A stretch of DNA of 64,000 nucleotides from Crambe crambe. Its lineage: Eukaryota; Porifera; Demospongiae; Poecilosclerida; Crambeidae. Shown piece after piece: positions 22,201 to 32,410 of the stretch. How positions within the stretch are numbered: the stretch's first letter is position 1; every line of letters begins with the position of its first letter. Made by a program: the position numbers and the translations under genes. The notes below the pieces were generated by a model that was not told where the DNA came from, made no database searches, and saw nothing but the letters and a program-made list of their open reading frames with translations. The DNA is taken from contig OZ004585.1 of the NCBI GenBank assembly GCA_963924555.1, forward strand, positions 3,671,488-3,735,487, given 5' to 3'.

Positions 22201-23155
22201 AATACAACTTTAATTGCACAGACACGCACTTTTATCACTCACCAGTTTACGGAAGTATCCGGAGAGTGTTTGTGGTCAAATTCACTTCCTTTAGTTGTAG
22301 TGCCGAGATTTTCCCTTTACAGAAGGCATAAAGCTGCCTGTAGCTGCACCTTGCACGGTACTAACTCCACTATAATTTTAATAGCAAATGCAGCTGCACG
22401 TGCGAAGCAGCTGCTACATTTTTGTGGTCTTTGATATTGTGATAATCAATCGTGTTGTGGGCTGTGACATTTGTATTTCACACTTCCTGCCACTACTTCG
22501 AAGGTATGTAGAGCTCCTCCTATTATAAGTGGCATGTTATGCGTAATAAAATTAACTGTCCATTAGTGCATGTCTGTAATACAGCCTTTGCTTTATAGAG
22601 CCTTTGAATGCTACTCATAGCTTGAAGCTATACTGTTCATTGAATATAATGGCCTACTGAATAAGAATGGTGTGTTGGTATTAGCTATTAGCTAGCAGTA
22701 GTCCATCCAAATCTTTTACTATAGCTATACACACACTATAGCAATGACAACCCTTGCCCATGGACCATGTCACTCTGTAAGCAGTGATCATTCAGATACA
22801 CACTTAAAAATATTGATTGACTATTAATCATCATGGGATACTTTCAGACACGGATACCTCTGCCAGGCTTCCATGAAGCAAATCAAAAGGAAAACCCTTA
22901 GCTAACATTAAAAATTTCCATCCTTGATGGCTGCCCAACCAAGCAGGTAGCTACGAACAGAAACAATTTATTGTATTCAGAACTGTAAAAAACTGACATA
23001 CAGCACCACCAATCTTTTAATACCCCAGGCCAACCCCAGATAAAGTTGATATTCTCTCTTGATAGGTACAGATGTGTATCACATACGTTTGATACTATTA
23101 TGTTTCCTGGGAGTAAGATTTTCATCCTAAAGATGCTATAGGTTCCTGAATCAGA

Positions 23156-23849
23156 ATGCCCTTATCTCTCTTTGAACACTATCACAGAAGAGCTACTACC
23201 ACACTTAATGTCTGTACTCCTTTTTCATGGGATCGGGAATACCAGTTTTCTCTCTACATTCTATCATTTTTCTCCTTCATCAATAATGAAACACTGTGTG
23301 GTTCACTAGGACAAGTGACAGTAGATCCTGCCTCCCCTTCCCTCCGACTTGTTGGCTGTGGATATTTTAGAGTAATTTTATCCAATCTTCACCAATCACC
23401 CTCTTTTATTCAATGAAATCAGAGTCTCTCCATGACTTGCACTATCATCAGGAGAACAGTGTGGGAGTGAGCAGACATGACCATGCCCTCTACCGAAGCT
23501 CTAAAGCTCCACTGGAATCGCTCCCTGTGGTATTACAGATGTGGCATCATGCAACTTCCAACGACATTGATCTTCCAGGTAAGTTAGCTGTTTGAGAAAT
23601 GTAATTAAGATTCGATTTCTAGCTCACTGACACACATACATTTACCTATATAGCTGGAAATGGTTGGATGGAAAAGTCCAAAGTGTCTTAGACGTTCCTG
23701 AAAACATGGCAAGAGTTCAGGATTTTGTTTCAATGGGTGTGGCTGAAAATTGACAAGCATACAAATGTGGACCAGGATGCAAGTGTGTCAACTGTTTAAA
23801 TAGCTATGACAACAGTCTCAATCATCCTGAAGCAGTGATGGAGCTGTAA
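23156..23849 (+). pseudogene. Cys-rich-tail gene fragment, right arm copy
   Basis: An 86-residue frame ('SLFEHYHRR', 'FINNETLCGS', 'DPASPSLRLVGCG') runs into a second overlapping frame ('YRSSKAPLESLPVVLQMWHH') that ends at a 'gtaagt' donor near 23579. After an intron with a 'ctatatag' acceptor (23653) the last exon reads 'WKWLDGKVQSVLDVPENMA', one in-frame stop, then 'YKCGPGCKCVNCLN' to a stop at 23847-23849. A 'PENM...CGPGC.C.NC.N' tail occurs at the C-terminus of transposon-like genes repeated in cnidarian and sponge genomes; the exact family is not known to me. Stop and frame overlap mark it as decayed. Confidence 0.55.
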
Positions 23850-24346
23850 ACATTGATGGACTTCAGAAACAGAACGAAGAATTGATAGGAGATAATAATT
23901 ATAGAGAGTGATGAAGAACATGAACTAAATGAAAGACAGGATGAATGGGTGTGACATTTGCATTTTGCAATACTTACATCCACAAAATTGCTACTGTATA
24001 TTATACAAGCAATACTACACAGGATCCAGCTAGAATCTGAAGTGTCCACTGCTAGGAACGAAAATTCTAGCAAGAAACACTATGACGTGATGAAACTAGC
24101 CAAGCAACAGAGGCAACATATAGCTGAATTTTCTGCCTGTTTATAGCTTGCAACAATGTTTACTGTGCAGTAATACTTACCTAGGTTTCATCTTTAGCAG
24201 AAAGTGCTCTCCATATTGCTTCTTCGGCTTCTAAGAGGCAGTTACAGTCCATACAAAACACCCGCACAATTTCTGTTTTTCGACTACAATTTATGACGTC
24301 ATCGCTAATACGTGGTAATTAATTACGTCCACTGGCGATTAGACTG

Positions 24347-24900
24347 TTCTGGGCGGGCGCGCGTGCCCTAGTCTGGCGCGCGCCAGACTAGTTTTTTTGT
24401 TGTTGTTTTTGCTCTGTCAATCCGTCTCCAATAGTCTGGTAGTTGAAGCTATAAAAAGGGGTGAACCCGGAAAAAAATCGAAGAAAGCCGATTTTGGTAC
24501 CATTAGAAAGCAAATTTTTTGTAGAATAACATCCAAAATCTTCCTCGGGGAAGCGTTTTTATGCAAAATAATATTATCATTAATTTTGGTGTCTGGCATT
24601 TTCTATAAGTTCCCAAAAATGTGATATCCGAAAAAAAATCATAAGAAATGTAGCTAATACAAAATTTGACTCAAAAATTAAATTGGGTTATTGTATTATA
24701 GCTATAATAATAATAATATAATGTTGGCTCTCATATGAATTCGGAAATATCTATGTCAGTATCGTCATAAACAGTTTCTTCAGCTTTCTCCCCTGCAATC
24801 GCCACATGCTGTGACACACTTTAATCCATGCTTACGACATGTACGTACGTACATACCTACGCCTGGGGCATTTTGGAGTGTAGACCTAGATATGTAATAG
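24347..24900. other. Non-coding stretch with a perfect palindrome
   Basis: Contains 'ctagtctggcgcgcgccagactag' in two halves at 24369-24392. The half 'tagtctggcg' recurs at 54031 and, inverted, at 8573, 48190 and 55703, so it looks like the terminus of a common element family. Nothing coding recognised. Confidence 0.55.
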
Positions 24901-25614
24901 CATAGACTATAGAGGTTCCAGAATGGACTGGAAATGATTAATTACATCCGCCTTGCGGTGTTCCGTATATTTATGGTAATACTTACCGGATATTGTATTC
25001 TGGGCCGGCTGTTTCCATCAATTAATTAACTGTCTAGTGAATTTCTACAACCAAATATGTACCCCAAATGGATAAAAACAATACCATGCAACACTGCAAA
25101 CTTTATATGAACTGCTTATATTACAGTATGAGCTGGATTGGTTAAACTTGGTCCTAGAAAATTACACAAAGCAGGTATACTATTTGACAAAGAAAGGTGT
25201 AGTAGTTAGTAATAATGTAGTAGAAAGTTGATATGTATCTTTTAAAACAATTTACTAACATGTACTTCAAGTCCTCAACCACATTAACTATGGATGATAG
25301 AACTACTTCAGGAGATAAAATTACACAAAGTATTTATATGCAATTTTAACTGCTAGAGACACTTTAACTCGAGTTTTGCTCTGATAATAATCCCAGGGTC
25401 TTGGCATCTTGTAGTATAGTCTCCCTGGCAGAGTCCAGCCTCTTCATAGCCACTTACAAGCTTGTACGGTTAACCACTAAAGTGATCTTTCCTGTTCATG
25501 GAGATACAGCTGCAGCGCAATAGGCGCAACACGGATATCACACGACCGGAAGTGCTTGTTAATATTAATTTAATAGGCGTTTCCAGTCCATGTAGGAACC
25601 TATTATAGTCTATG
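24901..25614. mobile_element. CATAGA-family TIR element with 7-bp TSD (714 bp)
   Basis: The left end 'catagactatagaggttcc' and 'tggactggaaa' pairs with the right end 'tttccagtcca', 'ggaacctattatagtctatg'. It is flanked by the direct repeat 'gtaatag' at 24894-24900 and 25615-25621. No ORF of note, so non-autonomous. It shares its end signature with 26456-27565 and 46577-48143. Confidence 0.85.
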
Positions 25615-25619
25615 GTAAT

Positions 25620-25734
25620 AGTTAGAACACGGTAGTCTGGTGATTATGGCCAATAAACAACCGAATCCAAGGGCGCAGCCCGAGGATAAGGTTGTTTATT
25701 TGGCCATAATCACCAGGACTACCGTGTTCTAACT
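25620..25734. mobile_element. Fold-back MITE, family C copy 2
   Basis: Arms of about 43 bp: 'agttagaacacggtagtc' with 'ggtgattatggcc' and 'ataaacaacc' pair with 'ggttgtttat', 'ggccataatcacc' and 'gactaccgtgttctaact'. Loop 'aagggcgcagcccgagg'. It abuts the CATAGA element. Confidence 0.85.
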
Positions 25735-26448
25735 GTTATATATCCCCAGGGCGCACGATTTCATTGGTCGGTCTGTAGCTAGAGCGTAGCTACCCCTTAG
25801 TTACGAAACAAAACGAAGACTCCTGCCATGGCTTGTCCCTGTCCTGTGATGTGCCGTTGTTCAGACGCCAACTCTAGCCTCGCGCTCTCAAGCAAGACTA
25901 CGAACTACGAGGCTCCTCCCATGCCCACCACACCCAGCTATTAACGACCCACGTTTTGTGTTTGCTAGCGACAGCGAAGCTAGCGGAAGGTATGACGCCA
26001 AATACCAATGGGCCTTAGAAATAATTTCTTCTTGTGGAAAATTGCAAAAAAAAATGAAGTTTCCTTGTGACCCAGCACCAGATGACTTCTTCATTTTCCA
26101 ACAATCAGCTATAAACTACCCAGAGACAGAAATAGATTCTTTAGTAACAATGTTATAGACTGATCGTTAACTTCATAATCATCTTCTTCCAACAGTCAGC
26201 TATAAACTACCAACATAATACAGAGACAGAAATAAACTCTTTAGTAATAGCTAGGTAATGACAATGATCATTATCTCATAGATTATCTTCATTATCATCT
26301 TCTTCCAACAGTCAGCTTCAGAAAACCTAAAACTGTTGTTATTCATAGCCTGGAGAACAGTGCGTTTATGAGTCATAACGCACTTTACCCTAAGGAAGGG
26401 AATTTATGACAGTAAGAGCACTTTTCTCTATGGGAGTAAATGTATTAG
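25735..26448. other. Non-coding stretch with diverged direct repeats
   Basis: 'caacartcagctataaactac' followed by 'agagacagaaata.a.tcttt' occurs at about 26099 and 26192 and begins again at 26307, a diverged repeat of about 90-115 bp. A frame at 25958-26158 without ATG is open, but no homology is recognised. Confidence 0.5.
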
Positions 26449-26455
26449 GTGGGAT

Positions 26456-27565
26456 CATAGATATAAGAGGTTTTACGGGATTGGAAACGCCCAATGAACT
26501 GCACAACCGTGGCGCGTTGACAGATGCGCACGCGCATGCAGCATTAATTATATTAATAGTTGTGAAAAGAGATCAATATTCACTCCTTTCAAGGCAGTTA
26601 AAGTGATATTCTGCCCCTACAGCTCACAGAATAGTACAAGTAAGCTAAGGGGAAGGTATTGAAGAAGTGAAGAGTCAGAGAGTTGAAGTTGGAGAGTCTG
26701 AGGAAGGAAGTTATTAATTATTCATAACTTTTTCCCTTGTAATTGTAACTATGAGTACCTATCATTGCTCATTATACATTAATTTTATGTGATTGATTTG
26801 AAAGAAAGGCCAGAATGACTTTTGGTATTAAAATTAGACATAAATTCATTATTATTATAGCTAAATAATTTTGCCCCAAAGTTATCCGCCAGTTTCTGCT
26901 CAGTTCTCCCTCATCAACATTATTGCAATACTTCCAGCTTTTGGCTGTTGGGTTTTGACACCATCCACCTCAAGAATTCGGCTCAGTCAGCTGTCCTGTG
27001 GACCCTATGGATATTAGGGGGGAAATATAGTAAGCTTGCCATCTCCATAGGATGACTATTGTATAGAAAACGAATGCACCAATTCCATTTACTGTTCTAT
27101 CCTTTCCCTGAAATCACTAATACAGTTGCAATATTGTTAATCTATTTCTTGGGAGAGGGATTACAGTTTTAACACCACTTGGAAATGCTAGAGACAATAT
27201 ATGTCAGCTAATACAAAAACCAACATTACTATTCCATGTAGCTAAAGTTTACATGCCTTTTGATCAGAAAATGGGCAACAGCAATTGATTCCATCAAGCG
27301 TGAGAGGGATTACAGTCCCATTAACCACTACAGTAGTATTTGTAGGAATAAACTTGAAAATCTGAGCTGAAATTTATTTCATACAGTAAATCTATGCCCT
27401 AGTGTATTATAGTATCATTGGCATAAGTCTTACCTCACGGATCTTGTCAGAACAGCAACTTTGACAAAAGTGCTATGTCATTCAGCTGTCAACGCGCCTC
27501 GGTTGTTAATGTTAGCTAGTTGCTAACGAGAGCACGTGATCCGTTTCCAATCCCGTATATCTATG
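26456..27565. mobile_element. CATAGA-family TIR element with 7-bp TSD (1.1 kb)
   Basis: The left end 'catagatata', 'cgggattggaaacg' and inner 'caaccgtggcgcgttgacag' pairs with 'ctgtcaacgcgcctcggttg', 'cgtttccaatcccg' and 'tatatctatg'. It is flanked by 'gtgggat' at 26449-26455 and 27566-27572. It has no recognisable gene and is probably mobilised in trans. Confidence 0.85.
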
Positions 27566-27924
27566 GTGGGATATATATACTTACAATTTCAATGAGTCAT
27601 GACCTGAGAGTCAGCTCGCTCGCTGCAATTACATTACAATTCTGGAATTCCCCAGGGAAAATCCCTGGGAAAATTCCTGAGGAAGTAATAGAATAACAAA
27701 CCAAATGAACATGTCAAGCAATCTTGAAAAAAATTTTTTCTATAAACCCAGTAGCTAGGGAGAGTCACTCAATGGACTAAGCACTTACTATAGGCCAGTC
27801 TGAAGAGAGAAAATCAACTCGAGGTGAAGAGTGCATTAAGCATGCAGCATGTATGTGACAGTCCCAGATAGAAATTGAAGTAGCTTAAAGGGTAACTGCA
27901 ATGAAGAAATCATTTATCAGTTTA
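27566..27924. other. Non-coding stretch
   Basis: Holds a small inverted repeat 'ggaattccccagggaaaatccctgg' in two halves near 27645-27672. A similar piece occurs at 55794-55820. No gene seen. Confidence 0.4.
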
Positions 27925-28305
27925 TTACAAAGTCCATGCCTCTGATCAAAGGTGAGATATCTTTCACTGCATACAAGATGTAAAAACAGGCTGAGCTGAT
28001 GGCCAATCTAGTATGCTGTAGGTAGGGGCCTAAAAGACTTACTGGAGTATGTGAGAGCTGTCTTAGACATACTGGAACACGTGTGAACTATACAGCATAA
28101 AAGCTAGGGGGCTAGCTGGCTTGACAGCTTGTATGCTTAGTTTGATAAGTAGGTATGCTGCCTTGTGCTGTATAGCTCACACATGCTCCAGTAAGTCTAT
28201 TTGAGCCCCCTACCTACAGCATGATAAGTTGATCATCAGCTTGTTTCTACATTTGAAGTGATTCAGTTCTTTGGATATCTCACCTTTGGTTATAGGCATG
28301 AACTT
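27925..28305. mobile_element. Fold-back MITE with about 130-bp arms
   Basis: 'caaaggtgagatatc', 'atgctgtaggtagggg' and 'gacttactggagtatgtg' on the left pair with 'cacacatgctccagtaagtc', 'ccccctacctacagcat' and 'gatatctcacctttgg' on the right. No coding content. Confidence 0.8.
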
Positions 28306-29280
28306 CAAATTTTGGTATAACTTTTAGCATACTCTAAGATTATTTATGCAAGGTTTGGAGGGAATACACTGAACCATGTGTGAAATACAGACTCCAGCAT
28401 TAATTTTGTAACAGGATGTAAATGAAATGGCCAACTTCTACTATTTTCTCAGTGAGACTTCTTCCCAGTAATGTAGGTATGCAAAACAACCCAAAAATGT
28501 AATAAACTGAGAAATGTTTTTTCCCTATAATTGGCAATTTTCTCAAGTATGCTTTGTTCGTGTGACCTTGAAAGTGAAAGCCAAAATGGATGAGACCGTA
28601 ACCTTAGATGATAATTATAGTAACTGTATTAGTTCCTAGTTAATTGGCCCACACATGTAACATGTTCTCTCTTCTAATTATACTAGTTTAGAGGAGAAAC
28701 ACAAGTTGTCAAAGAAAAACAGACGTGGCTAAGTAAGAATTTACAAAAAGGGGGTTGCAACCCCCTAAACCCCACCCCTGGATCCAGCCCTGAAGTATTA
28801 GCTAATGAATTTTGAAGTCGGTTGTCCAAAAAAATTTTTTTCACAGTTCGCACATGATGTAGTGTATGGGCAGGGCACGAGAGCACTTTGATCCTGCCAA
28901 TTCTGGTTTAAGCCAAGTGTACAGGTGTGAGGTCGAGATTGCACCTTTTCCTGAGAAGTTTATTTTTTATGTTTGACCTTCCAATTGATTGCTATGCTTT
29001 TTAACTGCACATGCGCACTTTGACCTTCAGCTGTTATGACATTGTACTGCCAGACAGATCATCTATTATATATCATGGAATCATGGAATACAATACCTTC
29101 CACAATTAGTATGCACCTTCACTTATACTTCATGCATGACAATATCCAAGTAGCAATCAAAAAAATGACTACTACCAGATCTGCATATTTTTAGTGTACC
29201 TTGCATATTAGCTTGCTAGAATTTTCATTCGGAACTGTGGGCATGAGTGTAACAAATAATTAACAGGTAGGTAATCACAT
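28306..29280. repeat. Interspersed repeat fragments
   Basis: 28855-28995 ('gggcagggcacgagagcac', 'gcaccttttcctgagaagtt', 'ccttccaattgattgc') matches parts of 60955-61100 (partly inverted) and 43195-43260. The rest shows nothing recognisable. No gene. Confidence 0.55.
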
Positions 29281-29284
29281 ACTA

Positions 29285-29352
29285 ATTTGGGTATAATTGG
29301 ATGAGGAACTCTCATGCAATTTTAGACAGTACTGAATGCAATTATACCCAAA
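29285..29352. repeat. Short hairpin
   Basis: 'tttgggtataattg' at about 29286 pairs with 'caattatacccaaa' at about 29339, with about 40 bases between. Confidence 0.6.
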
Positions 29353-29710
29353 TTGCAGAAAAAGCCTGTGATTGCCTATTAATACTTGTATCAGCCAGGC
29401 AGCTGCATGTAGGAAGCTGTTCATGTGGACCTGTAATGCTTGCCACAAGACTTCAGCCTAGCAGTGGCCTACTAGGCCAACAATCCACTTAGACAAACCT
29501 AGCACCTACAATCAAGCTTGCCTACAATCTTCAGAAATGTCGTTACTAGGTTAGTCTGCATAGTAGGTAGGAGTGAAATTATGAACTATGAGGATTAATT
29601 TCACGTGAACTAATGAAGGTAAATGTACTACTACATATAATTAAAGTGGAATTTTTTGCCCAGCTATAATAATAATAATAATAATATTGCATTTTGCATT
29701 TTGCATACAG

Positions 29711-30144
29711 AGATTTTCGGGAATCTGTAATTGCTGGACTGGACCAGTACTGGACTCCAAAATGTAGCCACGAAAATTAAATTTTTGCCTATCAATCTAA
29801 CTTACCTCAATCCTTGTCTTGCTTTTCAAAGTCTCAAGCATGGCTATAATCTCTATGCTCGACGAAAAATGGACCGGAGAGATTATGCACTTTTCTGGAT
29901 CAGCCTCCTAAATTAAAGCTGTATGTGCTTCATTACCAGTGGTCTAGCTGGGCTGATCCAGAAAGTTCATCATCAGGTCTGGGATCGATCCAGAAAAGTG
30001 CTAGTAATAAGAGTTACTTAAGCACATGGAGTTCTACGAAAGGAAAGAAGTAGATTAATGGCTACAGCTTTAGGAAAAGCAAGACAAGGACTGAGGCAAT
30101 TAGGCAAAGTCCAGTCCAGCGATTACAGACTCCCGAGATTTTCA
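29711..30144. mobile_element. TIR element, about 430 bp
   Basis: Left end 'gattttcgggaatctgtaat' and 'tgctggactgga' pairs with right end 'tccagtccagc' and 'gattacagactcccgag'. Further inside, 'acttttctggatcagc' pairs with 'gctgatccagaaagt', so much of it folds back. A (taa)n run lies just before it at 29666-29686. Confidence 0.75.
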
Positions 30145-30303
30145 GGTTGTTTGTGGTAGTTGGAGCTAGAGGCTAAAGTAGCTAATGGAATTAGCCATTG
30201 TTTTGATGAAAATAGTTTAAATAGTTATCCACTTATTTGTATATGCACCAAACCTCCCATGATTTGATGGGTTTGTAATCTCTAAGTAAATGTCTCCATT
30301 CAT

Positions 30304-30366
30304 CAGGGAAAGGACAACGTTTCTTTGCCAACTGGCTTTGGCAAAAGTATTTGGCTCAGGTTCTTT
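30304..30366 (+). pseudogene. RecQ-type P-loop fragment
   Basis: One frame reads 'GKDNVSLPTGFGKSIWLR', the Walker A region of the invertebrate RecQ-like genes that spread with transposons ('lPTGfGKS'). No other helicase motif in frame; only this block survives. It may belong to an element similar to 54031-54472. Confidence 0.45.
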
Positions 30367-31012
30367 TTCCAATGCAATCATAAGTGTAGGGTGACTGATA
30401 GTTGCATCATCATTTTATCTTCGACCTGGCTAAAAGTCTGAAGGGGAATGGTGTAGCTACTCTGTAGAGGCTGTGGGCTGGCCTAGTGAGTCTCACTATA
30501 AGGGAGAGTGGCTTTATGGATAAGACTTTTCTTGCAACTAGGAGTTTTAGAAGTGCCAGTCTTGTCTTTTCTCCAGAAGCATAAAAAATTATCAACACTG
30601 TACTGTCTTTTTGTGCATGTGCGCTCATAGATCTGTGACGTCACACACACCGTCATAAAGTGTAATAAGCGGGAATTTTGCACATGTGGGAATAGTGGGT
30701 ACCAGGCTCTAATTCCTGCCTACGCTAAGAGGCTACTGCTGAGCCTGTACAACCAATGGAACAAAATTAAAAGTCCTGGCATTTAGTGTAACTATGTAAA
30801 CTGTTTTCATTAAAACAATAATGGCTAATTTCATTAGTTACTAATGTAAACTTTAGATCCCGGTTGCTATGTGGTTGCTATGTGTATTAAATCAGTGTGT
30901 GCACTAATTTTGTAGGAGTGCACTAATTCTGTAGGAGTGCACTAATTTTTGCATCCCCAGGCTATGATTGTTTATGCTGAATGCTGTAAGACAGCTTGAA
31001 CAAGTTGTTGAA
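30367..31012. other. Non-coding stretch with a short tandem repeat
   Basis: Three tandem copies of about 20 bases ('gtgcactaatt.tgtaggag') at 30899-30953. Opposite-strand frames at 30410-30683 have no motif. Confidence 0.5.
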
Positions 31013-31173
31013 GTTCTGCCTTTTATGCTGGCTACTATACTCTCTGAAAAGCTTGTTGGGTTTGAATATCATGTTTCATTATAAACATGCAACGTGGTCA
31101 ATGAATAACATTAAATTCCACGTTTCAAACCCAACAAGCTTTTCTGAGAGGAGCTAGTATAAAAGACGGAACA
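31013..31173. mobile_element. Fold-back MITE with about 52-bp arms
   Basis: 'gttctgccttttatgctggc' and 'gaaaagcttgttgggtttga' pair with 'tcaaacccaacaagctttt' and 'gctagtataaaagacggaac'. The loop is about 50 bases. Confidence 0.75.
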
Positions 31174-31489
31174 TTCTAGTGGGTCTACAGCAAGCTGGTG
31201 TTTCACACACTGCCTTCTTTGATTTTCGGACTGGGCAGGCACAAAATACTTATCCGGATTTATAGATAGCTATAACAGGAGCATCAGCAGGTATGTGGAC
31301 TATTCTTGCTGCCATTTCACAACTCAAGAAAGAAGTGGAGACACAACAATTAGCTAGCTAATAGCAAACCAAACAGTACTGATGTTTGTAACTATGGACT
31401 ACAGTAGCTACGCGCATGCGCAATGGGATCTAAAATAGATAAAGCATGTGCACTCGGTTTCTGGTAATGCAAATTGAGATTTCGATACA

Positions 31490-32237
31490 TACGTCATATC
31501 TCTTGAACCACTCAAGCTATGATTTCTAGATAAATCCACTCCATATTTACCAGCTACAATCTTTTGTACTTGTTGATCTTCGAAATAGTCGAACATTACG
31601 GAGCACAGTACTCAACTAACTTATTAGTGGAAGCCATTTTTATCGATAATGCGCATGTGCACAAAATTGATATCTAATTATTTATAATATTACTCAGCTA
31701 TAGCTATCTCTAGCTCGGTTCTAGATCTGGCTCAACTCAAGGATTTCTGGTTCATCGATCCATCTACCGGTATTTAACTGCATCCTAGACCTCCAACTTC
31801 CAAATAACATACAGCTCACTGATAAAATAATCATTCAGCTATATATATTTTTTCATCTGTCCCTGCATAGCTACACATAAAGAATGAACTCCTGTATGTG
31901 TTGTATACATAAATAGAGAGAAAAAATGACCAGGAAAAGTGAGGGGAATAAACATATCTGTGAAATGAAAAAAAGATGTAGGAATGACCATTGCTCAAAA
32001 AAGTAAGGAAACAAGGGTAGGGATGAAGGATGGAAATGGGATCAATCTTTGTTCTGTATATCCAGCCAACAATCCCTACATACACGTAGTAGTGCAGTAA
32101 TGTTAGGTTATTGTCTGCATGGATATACAGAACAAAGATTGATCCCATTTCCATCCTTCATCCTTACCCTTGTTTCCTTACTTTATTGAGCAGTGGTCAT
32201 CTCTACATCTTTTTTCATTTCACAGAAATGTCTTTCC
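31490..32237. repeat. MYND-upstream repeat with a 290-bp palindrome
   Basis: The first part ('tctcttgaaccactcaagct', 'ccactccatatttaccagct', 'attagtggaagccat') matches 59935-60085. The second, 31945-32237, is a palindrome: 'gatgtaggaatgaccattgc', 'gaaggatggaaatgggatca' and 'gttctgtatatcc' against their complements. A full version with its own TIRs lies at 59740-60873. It ends about 170 bp before the MYND gene. Confidence 0.8.
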
Positions 32238-32392
32238 CTCATATAGTAGGTGCTATGGCTTATCTAAGTGAATTATTGGCCTAGTAGGCCTCTGCCAAGT
32301 ATTTTGTCGAAATAGGTTCACATTAACAGCTTCCTACATGAGTAATCTTAATAGGCAATCACTTGCAATTTGGATACTAATAATAACAATAC

Positions 32393-32403
32393 TTTTTTTG
32401 TAG
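32393..32403 (+). promoter_or_regulatory. 3' splice site of a 5'-leader intron
   Basis: A 'tttttttgtag' acceptor sits seven bases before the MYND gene ATG. The paralogue at 62322 has a matching 'ctttttatag' followed by the same 'attaagc' leader. Both genes therefore probably have an intron in the 5' leader. Confidence 0.6.
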
Positions 32404-32410
32404 ATTAAGC

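Larger units (their letters stand above)
20020..24346. repeat. Giant inverted repeat, two about 2.14 kb arms
   Basis: The left arm 20020-22163 and right arm 22201-24346 are inverse copies around a 37-bp centre. They start and end with 'cagtctaatcgccagtgg' / its complement. Arms are nearly but not fully identical: 'gtgacagcagatcc' versus 'gtgacagtagatcc', an extra 'ataatta' in the right arm near 23893-23900, and single-residue differences in the shared open frames. Each arm carries the same decayed gene fragment reading outward. It could be a very long-TIR transposon, an inverted segmental duplication, or two haplotypes joined head to head by the assembler. Confidence 0.9.

Noticed and set aside
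25958-26158. 66-codon open frame without ATG ('KYQWALEIISSCGKLQKK')
   Set aside because: No homology, no convincing splice sites, and it overlaps diverged direct repeats.
31831-32154. 107-codon minus-strand frame
   Set aside because: It spans a DNA palindrome shared by three repeat copies; no motif, and the equivalent frame is not kept in the other copies.
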